Below are positions 17,926 through 29,416 of a DNA stretch of 64,000 bases, piece after piece. Each line of letters begins with the position of its first letter. Within the stretch, counting starts at the first letter, position 1. Source of the DNA: Chryseolinea lacunae (lineage in GTDB: Bacteria > Bacteroidota > Bacteroidia > Cytophagales > Cyclobacteriaceae); assembly GCF_016735595.1 (NCBI RefSeq), contig NZ_JAERRB010000006.1, positions 186,001 through 250,000 of the forward strand. Direction: 5' to 3'. The position numbers and the translations under genes were made by a program. The notes under the pieces were generated by a model, which was given only the letters and a program-made list of their open reading frames with translations, was not told where the DNA came from and searched no databases.

Positions 17926-18431
17926 ATCATTGAGTTTGCCAACGCTGTGAGGCTCTTCGAAACTTTTATCAGTCTTTTCTCCAGTTCTGTATTGTTAATG
18001 TCGTAGCGAAGTGTGCTGTTGTCGGTCACCACAAAGCTGAAGCCTGCACCTTTTTTATAGAGGCCTTCGCGTTCGCAGATGATCATGACAGACTTTCCCT
18101 GCGTGGCTTTGATGATGTCGTCGAGCGAACTGCTTTTGCCATCGGCGAGGTAGATGATGTTGGCTTCGGCAATGTCGGTGAGCTCGTTGGCCTGCGTCAC
18201 TTTCAGGTTGTGACCGTTCACGTTCTTGCCGGCTTGTTTCTGAAGTTCTTCAAACACTTTTGATTTCCCGTAGACGGTCACCTGCAAATCGCCATTCAGG
18301 CTGGGCCATGCCGAATACTTCGCGATGTTCACCACAAACAAAGCGTACACCTGATAGTTGGTGGTTTGGCTATATGCCGTGGACGCCCATCCTAAAGCAA
18401 CCAGAAAAATATAGAGTCGTGCAGATTTCAT
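17922..18431 (-). CDS. YfiR-like periplasmic protein (DUF4154), copy 3
   Basis: A signal peptide (LYIFLVALGWASTAYSQ) leads a DUF4154-type domain with YALFVVNIAKYSAWP, LQVTVYGKSKVFEEL, ANIIYLADGKSSSLDDI and SVMIICEREGLYKKGAGFSFV. It is more divergent from the other two copies than they are from each other. The ATG at 18431 sits two bases after the stop of the TonB-dependent receptor; a GTG at 18437 would overlap that stop as GTGA. Tight spacing suggests translational coupling, so the protein and receptor probably work together at the outer membrane. Ligand unknown. Confidence 0.85.
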   Translation of the reverse strand: MKSARLYIFLVALGWASTAYSQTTNYQVYALFVVNIAKYSAWPSLNGDLQVTVYGKSKVFEELQKQAGKNVNGHNLKVTQANELTDIAEANIIYLADGKSSSLDDIIKATQGKSVMIICEREGLYKKGAGFSFVVTDNSTLRYDINNTELEKRLIKVSKSLTALANSMI

Positions 18432-18433
18432 GT

Positions 18434-20413
18434 TCACTTTTTAAAATTGATCTGGTAAGAGATTTTCACTACATATTCACGGCTGCGGCCGGGAATGGGA
18501 GCATAGCCACCGTTATAGGCTTCGGGAATGGCCGGCCGCGTATTGGTGATGTCGTAGGCGCCAGCGCCCAGCGTGAATCCCGGAAAAATATTCTTGTAGT
18601 TCAAAAATGCGTTCACCAGCACATAAGGATCTAACGTGGTCAATGCCGGATTGCCCTCGTCGTCAAGCGTGGTGTAGGCAAACCGTTTGGACGCGTAGAT
18701 AAAAGTCGGGTTGAAGCTGAGTTTTGGAGTGAGGTAGACGTTCGTATTGAGCGTTACTTTATTTTTGGCAAAGCCCACATACTGCGATTGGCCAGGCACG
18801 GCATAGGTCAGCGCTGTGTTGTCGTTGATGGCGGCACTAAACGAATATGTCAGGTTTGCATACCATGTCTTTTTCCGAATGCTATACACCATCTCTACGC
18901 CGCGGCTTCCACTCTTTGCCGAATTCTCATACCATTCGTTGAACGTTTCCCCTTCACCTTCCGAACTATAGACCAGGATGTTTTTGGTGCTGATGCTGAA
19001 AGCATTTACGGCCAACAACATTTCGGGAGTGAACTGATAGCCCAATTCTACCTCGAACACATTCGACTTCTCGGGTTTGATTTGCCCGTTGAGTGCAATA
19101 TTTATGTTTTGAATGGACGGTGCCCGGAATGCCTGGCTGTATAAAATTTTGAAGTGGAGGTTTTCGATCTTTTTGGTGAGGGCAATGCGGGGAACAAAGG
19201 CGGCACCATAGCGATTGTTTTTCTCGTAGCGAAAACCCAGCGTGGCATTGGCCAACCTATGTTTGAAAAGACCTTGCGCAAAAAAAGCAAAGTTGTTTAG
19301 CGTAAGACTTTTGTTTCCCTGAAACAGTCCGCCATCGAGAAGATCGATGCCTTCGTCCTGAAAATATAAACCACCAAACGTAACGCTGGCCTTGCGCGAA
19401 AAATCATACTGCGCATCCACTTGCGCGAGCGAACGTTTTGCGCGGACGTGAAATTGTTTTTCATCAGTGCCCATCGGGCCGTAAGTCCACGGCACCTGGT
19501 TATAATATTTCAGCTGTGGTGTGATCTGCAGTTTGCTGTTCACTTTCCATGCATAGCGAAGATCGGCATAAAAGTTTTTGTTCGACACATACGTGACCGG
19601 GTCTGACGTTTCAAACTGATCGTACATGGTGCGGAAAGCAAGATTTTTATACTTCAGTCCAAGGTTCAGGTTCATCGGATCGGCGCGGGTCACCTTCTTC
19701 AGGTCCTGCACGTCGTTGCTTTGAAACAGATCCTGATATTGCCCGTCGCTCACAATGCCGTTGCCTTTAAACGCAGACAGATCCCACGAAAAAATTTCGC
19801 TCTTCCGGGCGGCCATCACACCGGCGTTGGTTCGTCCAATAGCGTTTGCATGAAATCCACCCACACCATACACCGCCACACCATCAAGACTCTCGGCTGC
19901 TTTTGTAATGATGTTGATCACACCATATTCTGCCGAACCCCCATAGATGGCAGACCCCGGACCACGAATAATCTCAATGCGTTCCACAGCATCCACCGGG
20001 AAGCGATTGCCGATGGCCACGGTCTGATACAATAATTCGTTGAAGGGTTGCCCGTCTAACATCACCAGCACTTTGCCTTCGTTGGCCCAGCTTCCCCGCA
20101 AGCCAATGCCCATCACAAACTGAAGGTCCTGTTGCACATCAAACCCCGGCACCAGGCGCAACACGTCAATCATGTCGCGGGCGCCGCTGTTCTGAATTTC
20201 TTCGGAGGTGATGACGGTGATGATGCCCGGCGTTTCGCGGGTGGTCAGACCGTTCTTTGACGACACGGCCACGTTTTTATTGAGAATTTTTTGAAGATCA
20301 CTCTCCTCGGTGAAGGCGTTGAGGTTGAGCAGTGAATCGAGGTCTTGCGAAAACGAGGGGATGGACAACAAAAGCATACCGGCAAGCCAGGCATAGCGGT
20401 AATTTTTTAGCAT
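18434..20413 (-). CDS. TonB-dependent outer membrane receptor
   Basis: This 659-residue receptor has a signal peptide (WLAGMLLLSIPSFSQ) and a short N region before the plug. The plug (about 50-165) shows RETPGIITVITSEEIQNSGA, MIDVLRLVPGFDV, GLRGSWANEGKVLVMLDGQP and AVERIEIIRGPGSAIYGGSA. A 22-strand-type barrel ends in VKISYQINFKK. It lacks the carboxypeptidase-like N-terminal domain common in Bacteroidota SusC-type receptors and has no SusD partner, so it resembles siderophore, vitamin or metal receptors. The downstream YfiR-like gene is directly coupled. No iron-box or riboswitch was recognised upstream. Confidence 0.92.
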   Translation of the reverse strand: MLKNYRYAWLAGMLLLSIPSFSQDLDSLLNLNAFTEESDLQKILNKNVAVSSKNGLTTRETPGIITVITSEEIQNSGARDMIDVLRLVPGFDVQQDLQFVMGIGLRGSWANEGKVLVMLDGQPFNELLYQTVAIGNRFPVDAVERIEIIRGPGSAIYGGSAEYGVINIITKAAESLDGVAVYGVGGFHANAIGRTNAGVMAARKSEIFSWDLSAFKGNGIVSDGQYQDLFQSNDVQDLKKVTRADPMNLNLGLKYKNLAFRTMYDQFETSDPVTYVSNKNFYADLRYAWKVNSKLQITPQLKYYNQVPWTYGPMGTDEKQFHVRAKRSLAQVDAQYDFSRKASVTFGGLYFQDEGIDLLDGGLFQGNKSLTLNNFAFFAQGLFKHRLANATLGFRYEKNNRYGAAFVPRIALTKKIENLHFKILYSQAFRAPSIQNINIALNGQIKPEKSNVFEVELGYQFTPEMLLAVNAFSISTKNILVYSSEGEGETFNEWYENSAKSGSRGVEMVYSIRKKTWYANLTYSFSAAINDNTALTYAVPGQSQYVGFAKNKVTLNTNVYLTPKLSFNPTFIYASKRFAYTTLDDEGNPALTTLDPYVLVNAFLNYKNIFPGFTLGAGAYDITNTRPAIPEAYNGGYAPIPGRSREYVVKISYQINFKK

Positions 20414-20640
20414 AGGCTAAGGACATTAAAAGGATGAAGTACGTTCATGCGTCAGCCTTGTCAGGCATTAGGTCGAAAGGGTGAAGAAAGAATTATACCA
20501 AAAAATGAAATCGAAAATGCGGTGAAAAAATCATGCGTCACCTACCAAAAGATATCCCAAATTAGGATATTTTTTTTGAAGTTGAAACAGGTCCGCCTGC
20601 CACGCTGCCACACTCAACCTTTCATCCTTATCTTTACCCC

Positions 20641-21720
20641 ATGACAGATCCCATCTATTCCTACGATACCCTGAAGGACTTCGCCCTGACCTTGTTTAAA
20701 AAAATTGGTTGCCCCGATCACGATGCGGCACTGGCCACCGAGGTGTTGCTGCGCGCCGACTTGCGCGGCATCGACTCGCACGGCATTGCCCGTCTGTCGG
20801 GCTATGTGAGGCTCTGGGAGAAGAAGCGTGTGAACGCCACGCCCAACGTGCGCGTGGTGCACGAGTCGCCTAGCACGGCCGTGGTGGATGGGGATGGTGG
20901 TTTGGGACTGGTGGTGGCACCAAAGGCCATGGAGATCGCCATAAAGAAGGCCAACGTAGCCGGCACCGGCTGGGTAGCCGTGAAGAATTCAAATCACTTT
21001 GGCATCGCAGGCTACCACGCCATGATGGCCCTGGAGCACGACATGATCGGCATGGCCATGACCAACGCCAGTCCGCTGGTGGCACCCACGTTTTCGGTGG
21101 AGAGGCTGCTGGGCACAAACCCCATTGCCGTTGCCATACCCGCCGACAAACAACCGGCCTTCGTAGCTGACTTTGCCACCACCACGGCAGCCAATGGCAA
21201 ACTGGAAATTCTTCAACGCAAAAATCAGCAAGCACCCGTGGGATGGGTGCAGACAAAAACCGGTACCGTGTCTACCGACCCCAATGAAGCTAAACATGGT
21301 GGTGCGTTGATTCCGTTAGGCAGCGACAGAGAGCATGGAAGTCATAAAGGTTTTTGCCTGGGCGCGTGGGTGGACATTTTTTCTGCTGTGTTGTCGGGGG
21401 CCAACTATGGTCCGTGGGTTCCGCCCTTTGTGGCGTTTCTCGATCCTCCCTCCGATCCCGTGGGCGAAGGCATCGGTCATTTCTTTGGAGCAATGCGTGT
21501 TGACGCCTTTCGTCCGGCGCAAGAGTTTAAGGGGCACATGGACAACTGGATCAATCGCTTCCGCTCAGCCAAAACCATCGAAGGACAGGAACGCGTCATC
21601 ATCCCCGGCGACCCGGAGCGCGAGATGCATGCCTACCGCATGGCACATGGCATACCTCTCAATCCTAAAGTGGCAGAGGATTTAAAAGAACTTGGTAAAA
21701 AGTTTTCGGTGAATTTTTAG
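20641..21720 (+). CDS. Ldh family oxidoreductase (malate/L-lactate/ureidoglycolate type)
   Basis: This NAD(P)-dependent dehydrogenase belongs to the Ldh_2 fold, distinct from classical malate dehydrogenases. The 359-residue protein shows the conserved ADLRGIDSHGIARL near residue 40. It also has AVKNSNHFGIAGYHAMMA (catalytic His region), LLGTNPIAVAIP and GSHKGFCLGAWVDI. Members reduce 2-oxo acids such as pyruvate, oxaloacetate or sugar keto acids, and the substrate here is not determinable. A TATCTTTA four bases before the ATG resembles a -7 box, so a leader would be almost absent. Its TAG stop overlaps the stop of the converging barrel gene by four bases. Confidence 0.88.
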   Translation: MTDPIYSYDTLKDFALTLFKKIGCPDHDAALATEVLLRADLRGIDSHGIARLSGYVRLWEKKRVNATPNVRVVHESPSTAVVDGDGGLGLVVAPKAMEIAIKKANVAGTGWVAVKNSNHFGIAGYHAMMALEHDMIGMAMTNASPLVAPTFSVERLLGTNPIAVAIPADKQPAFVADFATTTAANGKLEILQRKNQQAPVGWVQTKTGTVSTDPNEAKHGGALIPLGSDREHGSHKGFCLGAWVDIFSAVLSGANYGPWVPPFVAFLDPPSDPVGEGIGHFFGAMRVDAFRPAQEFKGHMDNWINRFRSAKTIEGQERVIIPGDPEREMHAYRMAHGIPLNPKVAEDLKELGKKFSVNF

Positions 21721-22289
21721 AAACCTGCCGTGATGCCCGCGCGCAAAACCAGCGGACTGGTGTAGGGTGAAAAATCGTAGACAGAGGTTGGATCCTTGTA
21801 GCTGAAATTATAAAGCGCCAGGATGTAGAAGCCTGCGTGACGGCCTATCGGTTGAAAGAGCCCGCCACCCGCCATGAAGCTACTGAAGCCACGACGGATC
21901 GTTTCGTTTGGCGACTGGGCTGTGCCCGCAGGATATTCGTAGTTGAGGTATTCGTATTCGGCGTGTGCGAAAAATGGCCCATAAACCTGGTAGCGAACAA
22001 AGGGACTTGCACCGTAGTTGTTGGTGGAAACGCTATAGCCTGTGCCTTTGTATTTTGCCCAGCGGTATTGAATCTGAACACCGGCCGCAAGCTTTGGTGT
22101 GATGCTGTAGCCCACGAGCGGTGAAATGGAAAAGTAGCTATAGTAGGTGCTGAAGCTCAGGCCCACACCACCGCCGGTGAAAATGCGATCGCGAACCGAG
22201 GGTTTTTCGTCCATTTCTTCTTCGCCCCATTGAGCGAAGGCCATTGTTCCGACAAGAACAAAGGATGCGGCCAGGATAAACTTTTTCAT
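21717..22289 (-). CDS. Small outer membrane beta-barrel protein
   Basis: A signal peptide (FILAASFVLVGTMAFAQ) is followed by an acidic linker and alternating aromatic/hydrophobic strands. Examples are LSFSTYYSYFSISPLVGY, AAGVQIQYRWAKY, FFAHAEYEYLNYEY and FYILALYNFSYKD. The last strand ends in Phe (LRAGITAGF), as expected for Bam-assembled barrels. The 190-residue length fits an eight-stranded barrel of the OmpX/OmpW-like class. It lies seven bases behind the ftsB-like gene on the same strand. Function is unknown; a structural or small pore role is a guess. Confidence 0.75.
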   Translation of the reverse strand: MKKFILAASFVLVGTMAFAQWGEEEMDEKPSVRDRIFTGGGVGLSFSTYYSYFSISPLVGYSITPKLAAGVQIQYRWAKYKGTGYSVSTNNYGASPFVRYQVYGPFFAHAEYEYLNYEYPAGTAQSPNETIRRGFSSFMAGGGLFQPIGRHAGFYILALYNFSYKDPTSVYDFSPYTSPLVLRAGITAGF

Positions 22290-22296
22290 AATGGAT

Positions 22297-22590
22297 TTAA
22301 TCTTTTTCAGCTACGATGAAGATGTCTTCAGTCTCTTTTTTCATGAGATATTTCTCGCGGGCGAATTTTTCTAACGACTCGCGGTCGCCAAAAAGTTCGT
22401 CGCGATCCTTCTCCACTTCCTTTATTTTTTCTTCGTAATACTCTTTTTCATTTTCCAGGGAGTTCCGTTTTGAACTCAGTTGAAAACGCGAAATCATGTT
22501 GTTCGAATCCAGGGCAATCATCCAGATCACAAAACAGACAATCGATAAGACGTAAAAATTCCGGAACGGCTTCGGTAACTTATTGATCAT
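22297..22590 (-). CDS. Septum formation initiator family protein (FtsB/DivIC-like)
   Basis: This 97-residue bitopic protein has a short cytoplasmic start, one membrane helix (FYVLSIVCFVIWMIAL) and a periplasmic coiled coil (SLENEKEYYEEKIKEVEKDRDEL). It ends in the family motif LEKFAREKYLMKKETEDIFIV. FtsB/DivIC links FtsL and FtsQ in the division complex and activates septal wall synthesis. The position just downstream of enolase matches the eno-ftsB neighbourhood seen in many bacteria. A terminator lies between eno and this gene, so expression may depend on readthrough or an unseen promoter in 22591-22681. Confidence 0.88.
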   Translation of the reverse strand: MINKLPKPFRNFYVLSIVCFVIWMIALDSNNMISRFQLSSKRNSLENEKEYYEEKIKEVEKDRDELFGDRESLEKFAREKYLMKKETEDIFIVAEKD

Positions 22591-22681
22591 AATAGCTTAA
22601 AAAGTGATACTAAGATAGAGAAATAATCAACGTCAAAAAAACCTCGGCTTTCGCCTCATCCGGTAAGGGTAGAAAACGGAA

Positions 22682-22707
22682 AAAGCCAGGACATGTTGCC
22701 TGGCTTT
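22682..22707 (-). terminator. Terminator after enolase
   Basis: AAAGCCAGG and CCTGGCTTT form a perfect 9-base-pair stem with loop ACATGTTG. On the minus strand it continues into TTTTT. It sits 27 bases past the eno stop codon. Confidence 0.8.
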
Positions 22708-22733
22708 CTCTGTTTTGTCTACACAAATGCGGA

Positions 22734-25167
<2,434 letters not shown>

Positions 25168-25175
25168 AGCGTTCA

Positions 25176-25183
25176 CAAAAATA
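25176..25183 (-). promoter_or_regulatory. Candidate -7 box for carA
   Basis: The minus strand reads TATTTTTG, a full match to TAnnTTTG, eight bases before the carA ATG at 25167. No TTTG box is seen 19 bases further upstream. Confidence 0.35.
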
Positions 25184-25244
25184 CATTAGTAATTCGGGGA
25201 ATAGCACGTTGCGGGCAGGTTTTTAGGGTCGGCCCGGGCATAAA

Positions 25245-25276
25245 AAAAGGGATCGAACGATTGTTCAATCCCTTTT
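25245..25276 (-). terminator. Terminator of the ribosomal protein/rpoA operon
   Basis: A 14-base-pair stem (AAAAGGGATYGAAC with its complement, loop GATT or AATC) lies 22 bases beyond the rplQ stop. One position pairs as a G-U wobble only in the minus strand transcript and is a mismatch on the + strand, which shows it is tuned for minus strand RNA. A T run follows on that strand. Confidence 0.88.
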
Positions 25277-25297
25277 GGTATGAAATGTTTTTCAACA

Positions 25298-25834
25298 CTA
25301 TTCTTTTTCCTTTTTAGGAGCTGCCTTTCTAGGCTTCTTTTCTGCTTTGGCTTCTGCGGCAGGTGCTGCTTCGGTTGCGCCTTCGGCAGTTGCTTCTGCG
25401 CCTTCAGCTTTCTTGCTGGTGCGGCTTCTGCGTGTTTTGGCTTTCTTCGTTGCGCCGTCTTTGGTGTAGAGCGTGTTGAAGTCAACCAATTCGATAAGGC
25501 ACATCTCAGCGTTGTCACCAACACGAACATCACCAAACTTGATGATGCGGGTGTATCCACCCGGACGGTCGGAGATCTTCGATGCTACTTCGCCGAACAA
25601 CGTCTGTACAGACTCTTTGTTTTGCAAGTAGGAGAACACTGTTCTTCTGGAGTGCGTGGTGTCGTTCTTTGCTTTGGTCAGCAAGGGCTCAACATATTTT
25701 CTCAACGCTTTTGCCTTCGCTACCGTAGTGGTAATTCTTTTGTTAAGAATCAGCGAAGAAGCCATGTTAGAAAGCAACGCGTGTCTGTGCGCCGATTTTC
25801 TACCTAAGTGATTTATCTTCTTACCGTGTCTCAT
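25298..25834 (-). CDS. rplQ: 50S ribosomal protein L17
   Basis: L17 lies near the exit of the peptide tunnel of the large subunit. The core (about residues 1-125) is standard: [69 protein letters not shown] tail of about 55 residues rich in Ala, Lys and Glu ([21 protein letters not shown]) follows, giving 178 residues against roughly 120-130 in most bacteria. The tail is low complexity and probably disordered. This is the last gene of the cluster, before its terminator. Confidence 0.97.
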   Translation of the reverse strand: MRHGKKINHLGRKSAHRHALLSNMASSLILNKRITTTVAKAKALRKYVEPLLTKAKNDTTHSRRTVFSYLQNKESVQTLFGEVASKISDRPGGYTRIIKFGDVRVGDNAEMCLIELVDFNTLYTKDGATKKAKTRRSRTSKKAEGAEATAEGATEAAPAAEAKAEKKPRKAAPKKEKE

Positions 25835-25840
25835 GATTTC

Positions 25841-26830
25841 CTAGTCTTCATCAAGTTTATACTTGGAGAGATCCATGCCAAAGGTCAGGTTCTTCTCCGC
25901 TACCAATTGTTCCAATTCTGCGAGTGACTTCTTACCGAAGTTTCTGAATTTCATCATGTCAGAAATTTCGAGTTGCACGAGGTCGCCAAGCGATTTCACG
26001 TCTGCGGCTTTCAAGCAGTTGTAGGCGCGCACCGACAGATCGAGATCGTGCAGTGGTGTCTTCAACAGTTTGCGCATGTGGAGCATCTCTTCGTCTACTT
26101 GCTCTACTTCAGCATCTTTGCCGGTTTCGAGTTCCATAGACTTGTCGGAGAACAACGCGAAGTGTTTGATGAGGATGTGAGCCGCTCCTTCCAACGCCTT
26201 CTCAGGGTGGATTGATCCGTCGGTCTCGATATCAACAACCAGCTTTTCGTAGTCAGTCTTTTGTTCTACACGCGTGTTTTCTACGCTGTACTTCACATTC
26301 TTGATCGGTGTGAAGATGGCATCGATGGGAATGAATCCGAAAACTTGCTCAGTAGGTTTATTTTCTTCTGCAGGAAGATAGCCTCTGCCTTTCTCGATCG
26401 TCAATTCGATTTCGAAGTGTGCAGATTCATCCAGGTTGCAGATGACGTGCTCGGGGTTAAGAATTTCAAAAGCCGATGTGAACTTGGCGATGTCGCCAGC
26501 TTTGAACTGCTTTTGCTTCTTGATGTTTACAGTGATCTTATTGTCGAAGTTGTCAGATACTTTTCTGAAACGAACCATCTTCAGGTTGAGGATGATTTCT
26601 GCAACATCCTCCACAACACCTTCAATGGTCGAAAACTCATGAAGTACGCCAGGAACTTTAATGCCGGTGATTGCATAACCTTCCAGGGAGGACAACAGAA
26701 TTCTTCTCAGCGCATTGCCGATGGTCACTCCGTATCCTTTTTCCAGAGGCTTGAATGTGAAGAGACCGTGAAAATCATCGGACTTTTCCATCGCAACCTT
26801 CTCTGGCATTTGAAATGCTAATATTGACAT
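25841..26830 (-). CDS. rpoA: DNA-directed RNA polymerase alpha subunit
   Basis: The alpha dimer is the assembly platform of RNA polymerase and contacts upstream promoter DNA and activators. The 329-residue protein has the N-terminal domain ([28 protein letters not shown], then TSIKV-like [19 protein letters not shown]). A linker and the C-terminal DNA-binding domain follow ([40 protein letters not shown]). It is six bases ahead of rplQ and 23 behind rpsD. Confidence 0.98.
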   Translation of the reverse strand: MSILAFQMPEKVAMEKSDDFHGLFTFKPLEKGYGVTIGNALRRILLSSLEGYAITGIKVPGVLHEFSTIEGVVEDVAEIILNLKMVRFRKVSDNFDNKITVNIKKQKQFKAGDIAKFTSAFEILNPEHVICNLDESAHFEIELTIEKGRGYLPAEENKPTEQVFGFIPIDAIFTPIKNVKYSVENTRVEQKTDYEKLVVDIETDGSIHPEKALEGAAHILIKHFALFSDKSMELETGKDAEVEQVDEEMLHMRKLLKTPLHDLDLSVRAYNCLKAADVKSLGDLVQLEISDMMKFRNFGKKSLAELEQLVAEKNLTFGMDLSKYKLDED

Positions 26831-26853
26831 AGTGATGTTGTTAACAGTTAAAA

Positions 26854-27459
26854 TTACTTCGAGTACAATTCAACGATCAGCTGCTCGTTGATGTTTTCGG
26901 GGATGTCAACACGCGGTGGCAGGTTGATAAGTTTACCTGTCATTTCGCTATCGCTCCACTCTAACCAGTTGTACTTCTTGGCTCCTTGCAAGGAAAGACT
27001 GTTGGTGATGACTTCCAATGACTTGGAACGTTCGCGTACTTCCACCAAGTCACCAGGCTTGAGTGTGAAAGAGCAGATATTCACTACATCGCCGTTCACG
27101 AGGATGTGTTTGTGCAATACCAACTGACGGGCCGCTCTGCGCGTAGGGGCGATGCCCAAACGGTAAACGGTGTTGTCGAGTCTTGATTCGAGCAATTGGA
27201 GCAACACTTCACCAGTTACGCCCTTCTTACGCGATGCTGTGTCGAACAATTTTGCGAATTGTCTTTCCAGCAAGCCATAGATGTACTTTGCTTTTTGCTT
27301 TTCAGCAAGCTGCGTAGCGTATTCTGACTGCTTGCGCTTCTTGCCACGGCCGTGCTGACCTGGGGCGTAGTTCTTCTTTTGAAGCGCCTTGTTATCACCC
27401 AATATAGGCTCGTTGAAACGTCTTGAGATTCGGACTTTAGGGCCTGTATATCTTGCCAT
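26854..27459 (-). CDS. rpsD: 30S ribosomal protein S4
   Basis: S4 is a primary 16S rRNA binder at the body of the small subunit and in other bacteria a translational regulator of its own operon. The 201-residue protein has the N region [20 protein letters not shown] and the S4 RNA-binding domain ([30 protein letters not shown]). The N-terminal zinc-binding Cys cluster of some S4 proteins is absent, so this is the zinc-free form. It lies between rpsK and rpoA. Confidence 0.98.
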   Translation of the reverse strand: MARYTGPKVRISRRFNEPILGDNKALQKKNYAPGQHGRGKKRKQSEYATQLAEKQKAKYIYGLLERQFAKLFDTASRKKGVTGEVLLQLLESRLDNTVYRLGIAPTRRAARQLVLHKHILVNGDVVNICSFTLKPGDLVEVRERSKSLEVITNSLSLQGAKKYNWLEWSDSEMTGKLINLPPRVDIPENINEQLIVELYSK

Positions 27460-27484
27460 GGTAAAACCTGAATATTGTCTTTAA

Positions 27485-27883
27485 TTAAACTCTTCTTTTC
27501 TTAGGAGGGCGGCAGCCGTTGTGCGGCAGCGGCGTTACGTCACGGATGGCCGTTACTTCGATGCCCGATCCCTGGATGGTACGGATAGCCGATTCACGTC
27601 CGGCGCCAGGGCCCTTCACGAACACTTCTACCTTTCTCAGTCCTTGCTCAAATGCTTTGGAAGCGCAATCCTGTGCTGCAACCTGCGCTGCATACGGAGT
27701 GTTTTTCTTCGAGCCTTTGAAGCCCATCTTTCCAGCCGATGCCCAGGAAATTACTTGTCCTGTGGAGTTGGTCATGGAAATGATGATGTTGTTGAAGGTG
27801 GCACGAATGTGCGCATGCCCTACGGCTTCCACATTCACTACGCGTTTCTTCGCTTTATCTTTTCTCTTTTCAGCTGTCGCCAT
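27485..27883 (-). CDS. rpsK: 30S ribosomal protein S11
   Basis: S11 shapes the platform of the small subunit near the Shine-Dalgarno helix cleft. The 132 residues include [40 protein letters not shown] and the conserved end [19 protein letters not shown]. In Bacteroidota, S11 has been linked to the lack of Shine-Dalgarno use through sequestration of the rRNA tail; this copy is compatible but residues were not checked. Confidence 0.98.
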   Translation of the reverse strand: MATAEKRKDKAKKRVVNVEAVGHAHIRATFNNIIISMTNSTGQVISWASAGKMGFKGSKKNTPYAAQVAAQDCASKAFEQGLRKVEVFVKGPGAGRESAIRTIQGSGIEVTAIRDVTPLPHNGCRPPKKRRV

Positions 27884-27901
27884 TATTGAAAAGTTTATCT
27901 A

Positions 27902-28282
27902 TTAACCTTTAGTTGCCTTCTTCTTGTTCGCTACAGTCTTACGCTTACCCTTGCGAGTGCGGGCGTTGTTCTTTGTAGTTTGGCCACGAACGGGAAGTCC
28001 CTTTCTGTGACGCAGACCTCTGTAGCATCCGATGTCCATCAGGCGTTTAATGCTCAATTGGATTTCGGACTTCAGCGCACCTTCAATTCTGAATTTCTCA
28101 GCGATGATTGCGCGGATCGAATTTGACTCTTCGTCATTCCATTCCTTTACCTTCTTTTCGGTGTTGACACCGGCTTCAGAAAGAATCTTTTGGGCTGACC
28201 TGCGGCCAATACCAAAGATATACGTGAGACTGATCTCGCCTCGCTTGTTATCGGGAATATCTACACCAGCTATACGTGCCAT
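27902..28282 (-). CDS. rpsM: 30S ribosomal protein S13
   Basis: S13 sits on the head of the small subunit and forms bridges to the large subunit and P-site tRNA. The 126 residues begin [20 protein letters not shown] and contain [38 protein letters not shown] and the basic tail [19 protein letters not shown]. It lies 10 bases behind rpmJ. Confidence 0.98.
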   Translation of the reverse strand: MARIAGVDIPDNKRGEISLTYIFGIGRRSAQKILSEAGVNTEKKVKEWNDEESNSIRAIIAEKFRIEGALKSEIQLSIKRLMDIGCYRGLRHRKGLPVRGQTTKNNARTRKGKRKTVANKKKATKG

Positions 28283-28292
28283 AGTATGTATG

Positions 28293-28409
28293 TTAACCTT
28301 GTCTTTGTTTAAACCTAGGATTCTTTTTGTTAATCACATACAATTTGCCTTTGCGTCTGATGATCTTGCAATCAGCGCTGCGTTTCTTTATGGATGCTTT
28401 AACTTTCAT
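28293..28409 (-). CDS. rpmJ: 50S ribosomal protein L36
   Basis: This 38-residue gene starts at the ATG at 28409 ([19 protein letters not shown]) and ends RFKQRQG before TAA. The typical zinc ligand set of L36 (three Cys and one His) is reduced to a single Cys here, so it is the zinc-independent type. Its position between infA (8 bases away) and rpsM is canonical. Confidence 0.95.
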   Translation of the reverse strand: MKVKASIKKRSADCKIIRRKGKLYVINKKNPRFKQRQG

Positions 28410-28417
28410 GTTCGTTG

Positions 28418-28636
28418 TTACTTGTATCTGAATACAATTCTACCTTTTGTTAAATCGTAAGGCGACATTTCGAGTCTTACTCTGTCGCCAGGCAAAATGC
28501 GGATGTAGTGCATTCTCATCTTGCCTGAAATATGTGCCAGCACTTCATGACCGTTTTCCAATTGCACGCGAAACATCGCGTTGGATAAGGCTTCTGAAAT
28601 CGTTCCGTCTTGTTCTATTGACTTTTGCTTCGCCAC
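28418..28636 (-). CDS. infA: Translation initiation factor IF-1
   Basis: IF-1 occupies the A site during initiation. The 72-residue OB-fold protein shows [40 protein letters not shown] and [18 protein letters not shown]. Its start lies inside map: the two genes overlap by 22 bases in different frames, which implies coupled translation. Confidence 0.98.
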   Translation of the reverse strand: MAKQKSIEQDGTISEALSNAMFRVQLENGHEVLAHISGKMRMHYIRILPGDRVRLEMSPYDLTKGRIVFRYK

Positions 28637-29409
28637 TTATATGGATAATTTTCTTCTATATACTCGTGCGTCGTCAATATCACTGTCTCTTTCTCCGTCA
28701 CGGCCACCGTATGTTCAAAGTGTGCTGAGGGCATGTGGTCGGCGGTTCGCACCGTCCATCCGTCGTTGTCCTGAACTACATTCTTTGTTCCCCGGTTAAT
28801 CATTGGTTCAATGGCAAACACCATTCCGGGGATAATCTTCACGCCTTTTCCTCTTTTTCCATAATTCGGAACTTCCGGATCTTCGTGAAGCTTCTTTCCA
28901 ACACCGTGCCCTACCAATTCGCGAACCACTCCGTATCCAAAGTTCTCAACATAACTCTGAATGGCATAGCTCACGTCGCCAATCCGGTTGCCGGCTTTCG
29001 CCGCCGCGATTCCTTTATACAAAGAATCGTATGTCCGGTTCAGCAGAAGCAGTGTTTCCGGGCCTACACCTTCCAGCGGATACGTATACGCTGAATCACT
29101 GTGAAAGCCTTTGTAGAACACACCACAATCTATTGATATGATGTCTGAATCCTTCACTTCGTATTTCCCAGGAAACCCGTGTACTACCACGTCGTTTACC
29201 GAGATGCAGAGCGATGCTGGAAAACCGTTGTAGTGTTTAAACGACGGTGTGCCTCCATTGTCTCTGATATACTCTTCGGCCAGTTTGTCCAGATCTTTGG
29301 TCTTCACACCAGGCTTCACAGCCTTGGCGATCTCTCCGTGAGCCTTTCCCAGAATCTGGGCGCTCTCTTTCATGATCTGAATCTCTTCTGCCGTTTTTAA
29401 GTGAACCAT
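28615..29409 (-). CDS. map: Type I methionine aminopeptidase
   Basis: It removes the initiator Met from nascent proteins with a two-metal site. The 264-residue protein has all five ligands: Asp in [10 protein letters not shown] and in HSDSAYTYP, His in [15 protein letters not shown], Glu in [10 protein letters not shown] and Glu in [26 protein letters not shown] holds the substrate His. It lies seven bases behind secY and overlaps infA, the usual Bacteroidota order. Confidence 0.97.
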   Translation of the reverse strand: MVHLKTAEEIQIMKESAQILGKAHGEIAKAVKPGVKTKDLDKLAEEYIRDNGGTPSFKHYNGFPASLCISVNDVVVHGFPGKYEVKDSDIISIDCGVFYKGFHSDSAYTYPLEGVGPETLLLLNRTYDSLYKGIAAAKAGNRIGDVSYAIQSYVENFGYGVVRELVGHGVGKKLHEDPEVPNYGKRGKGVKIIPGMVFAIEPMINRGTKNVVQDNDGWTVRTADHMPSAHFEHTVAVTEKETVILTTHEYIEENYPYKWRSKSQ

Positions 29410-29416
29410 TCAGCCT

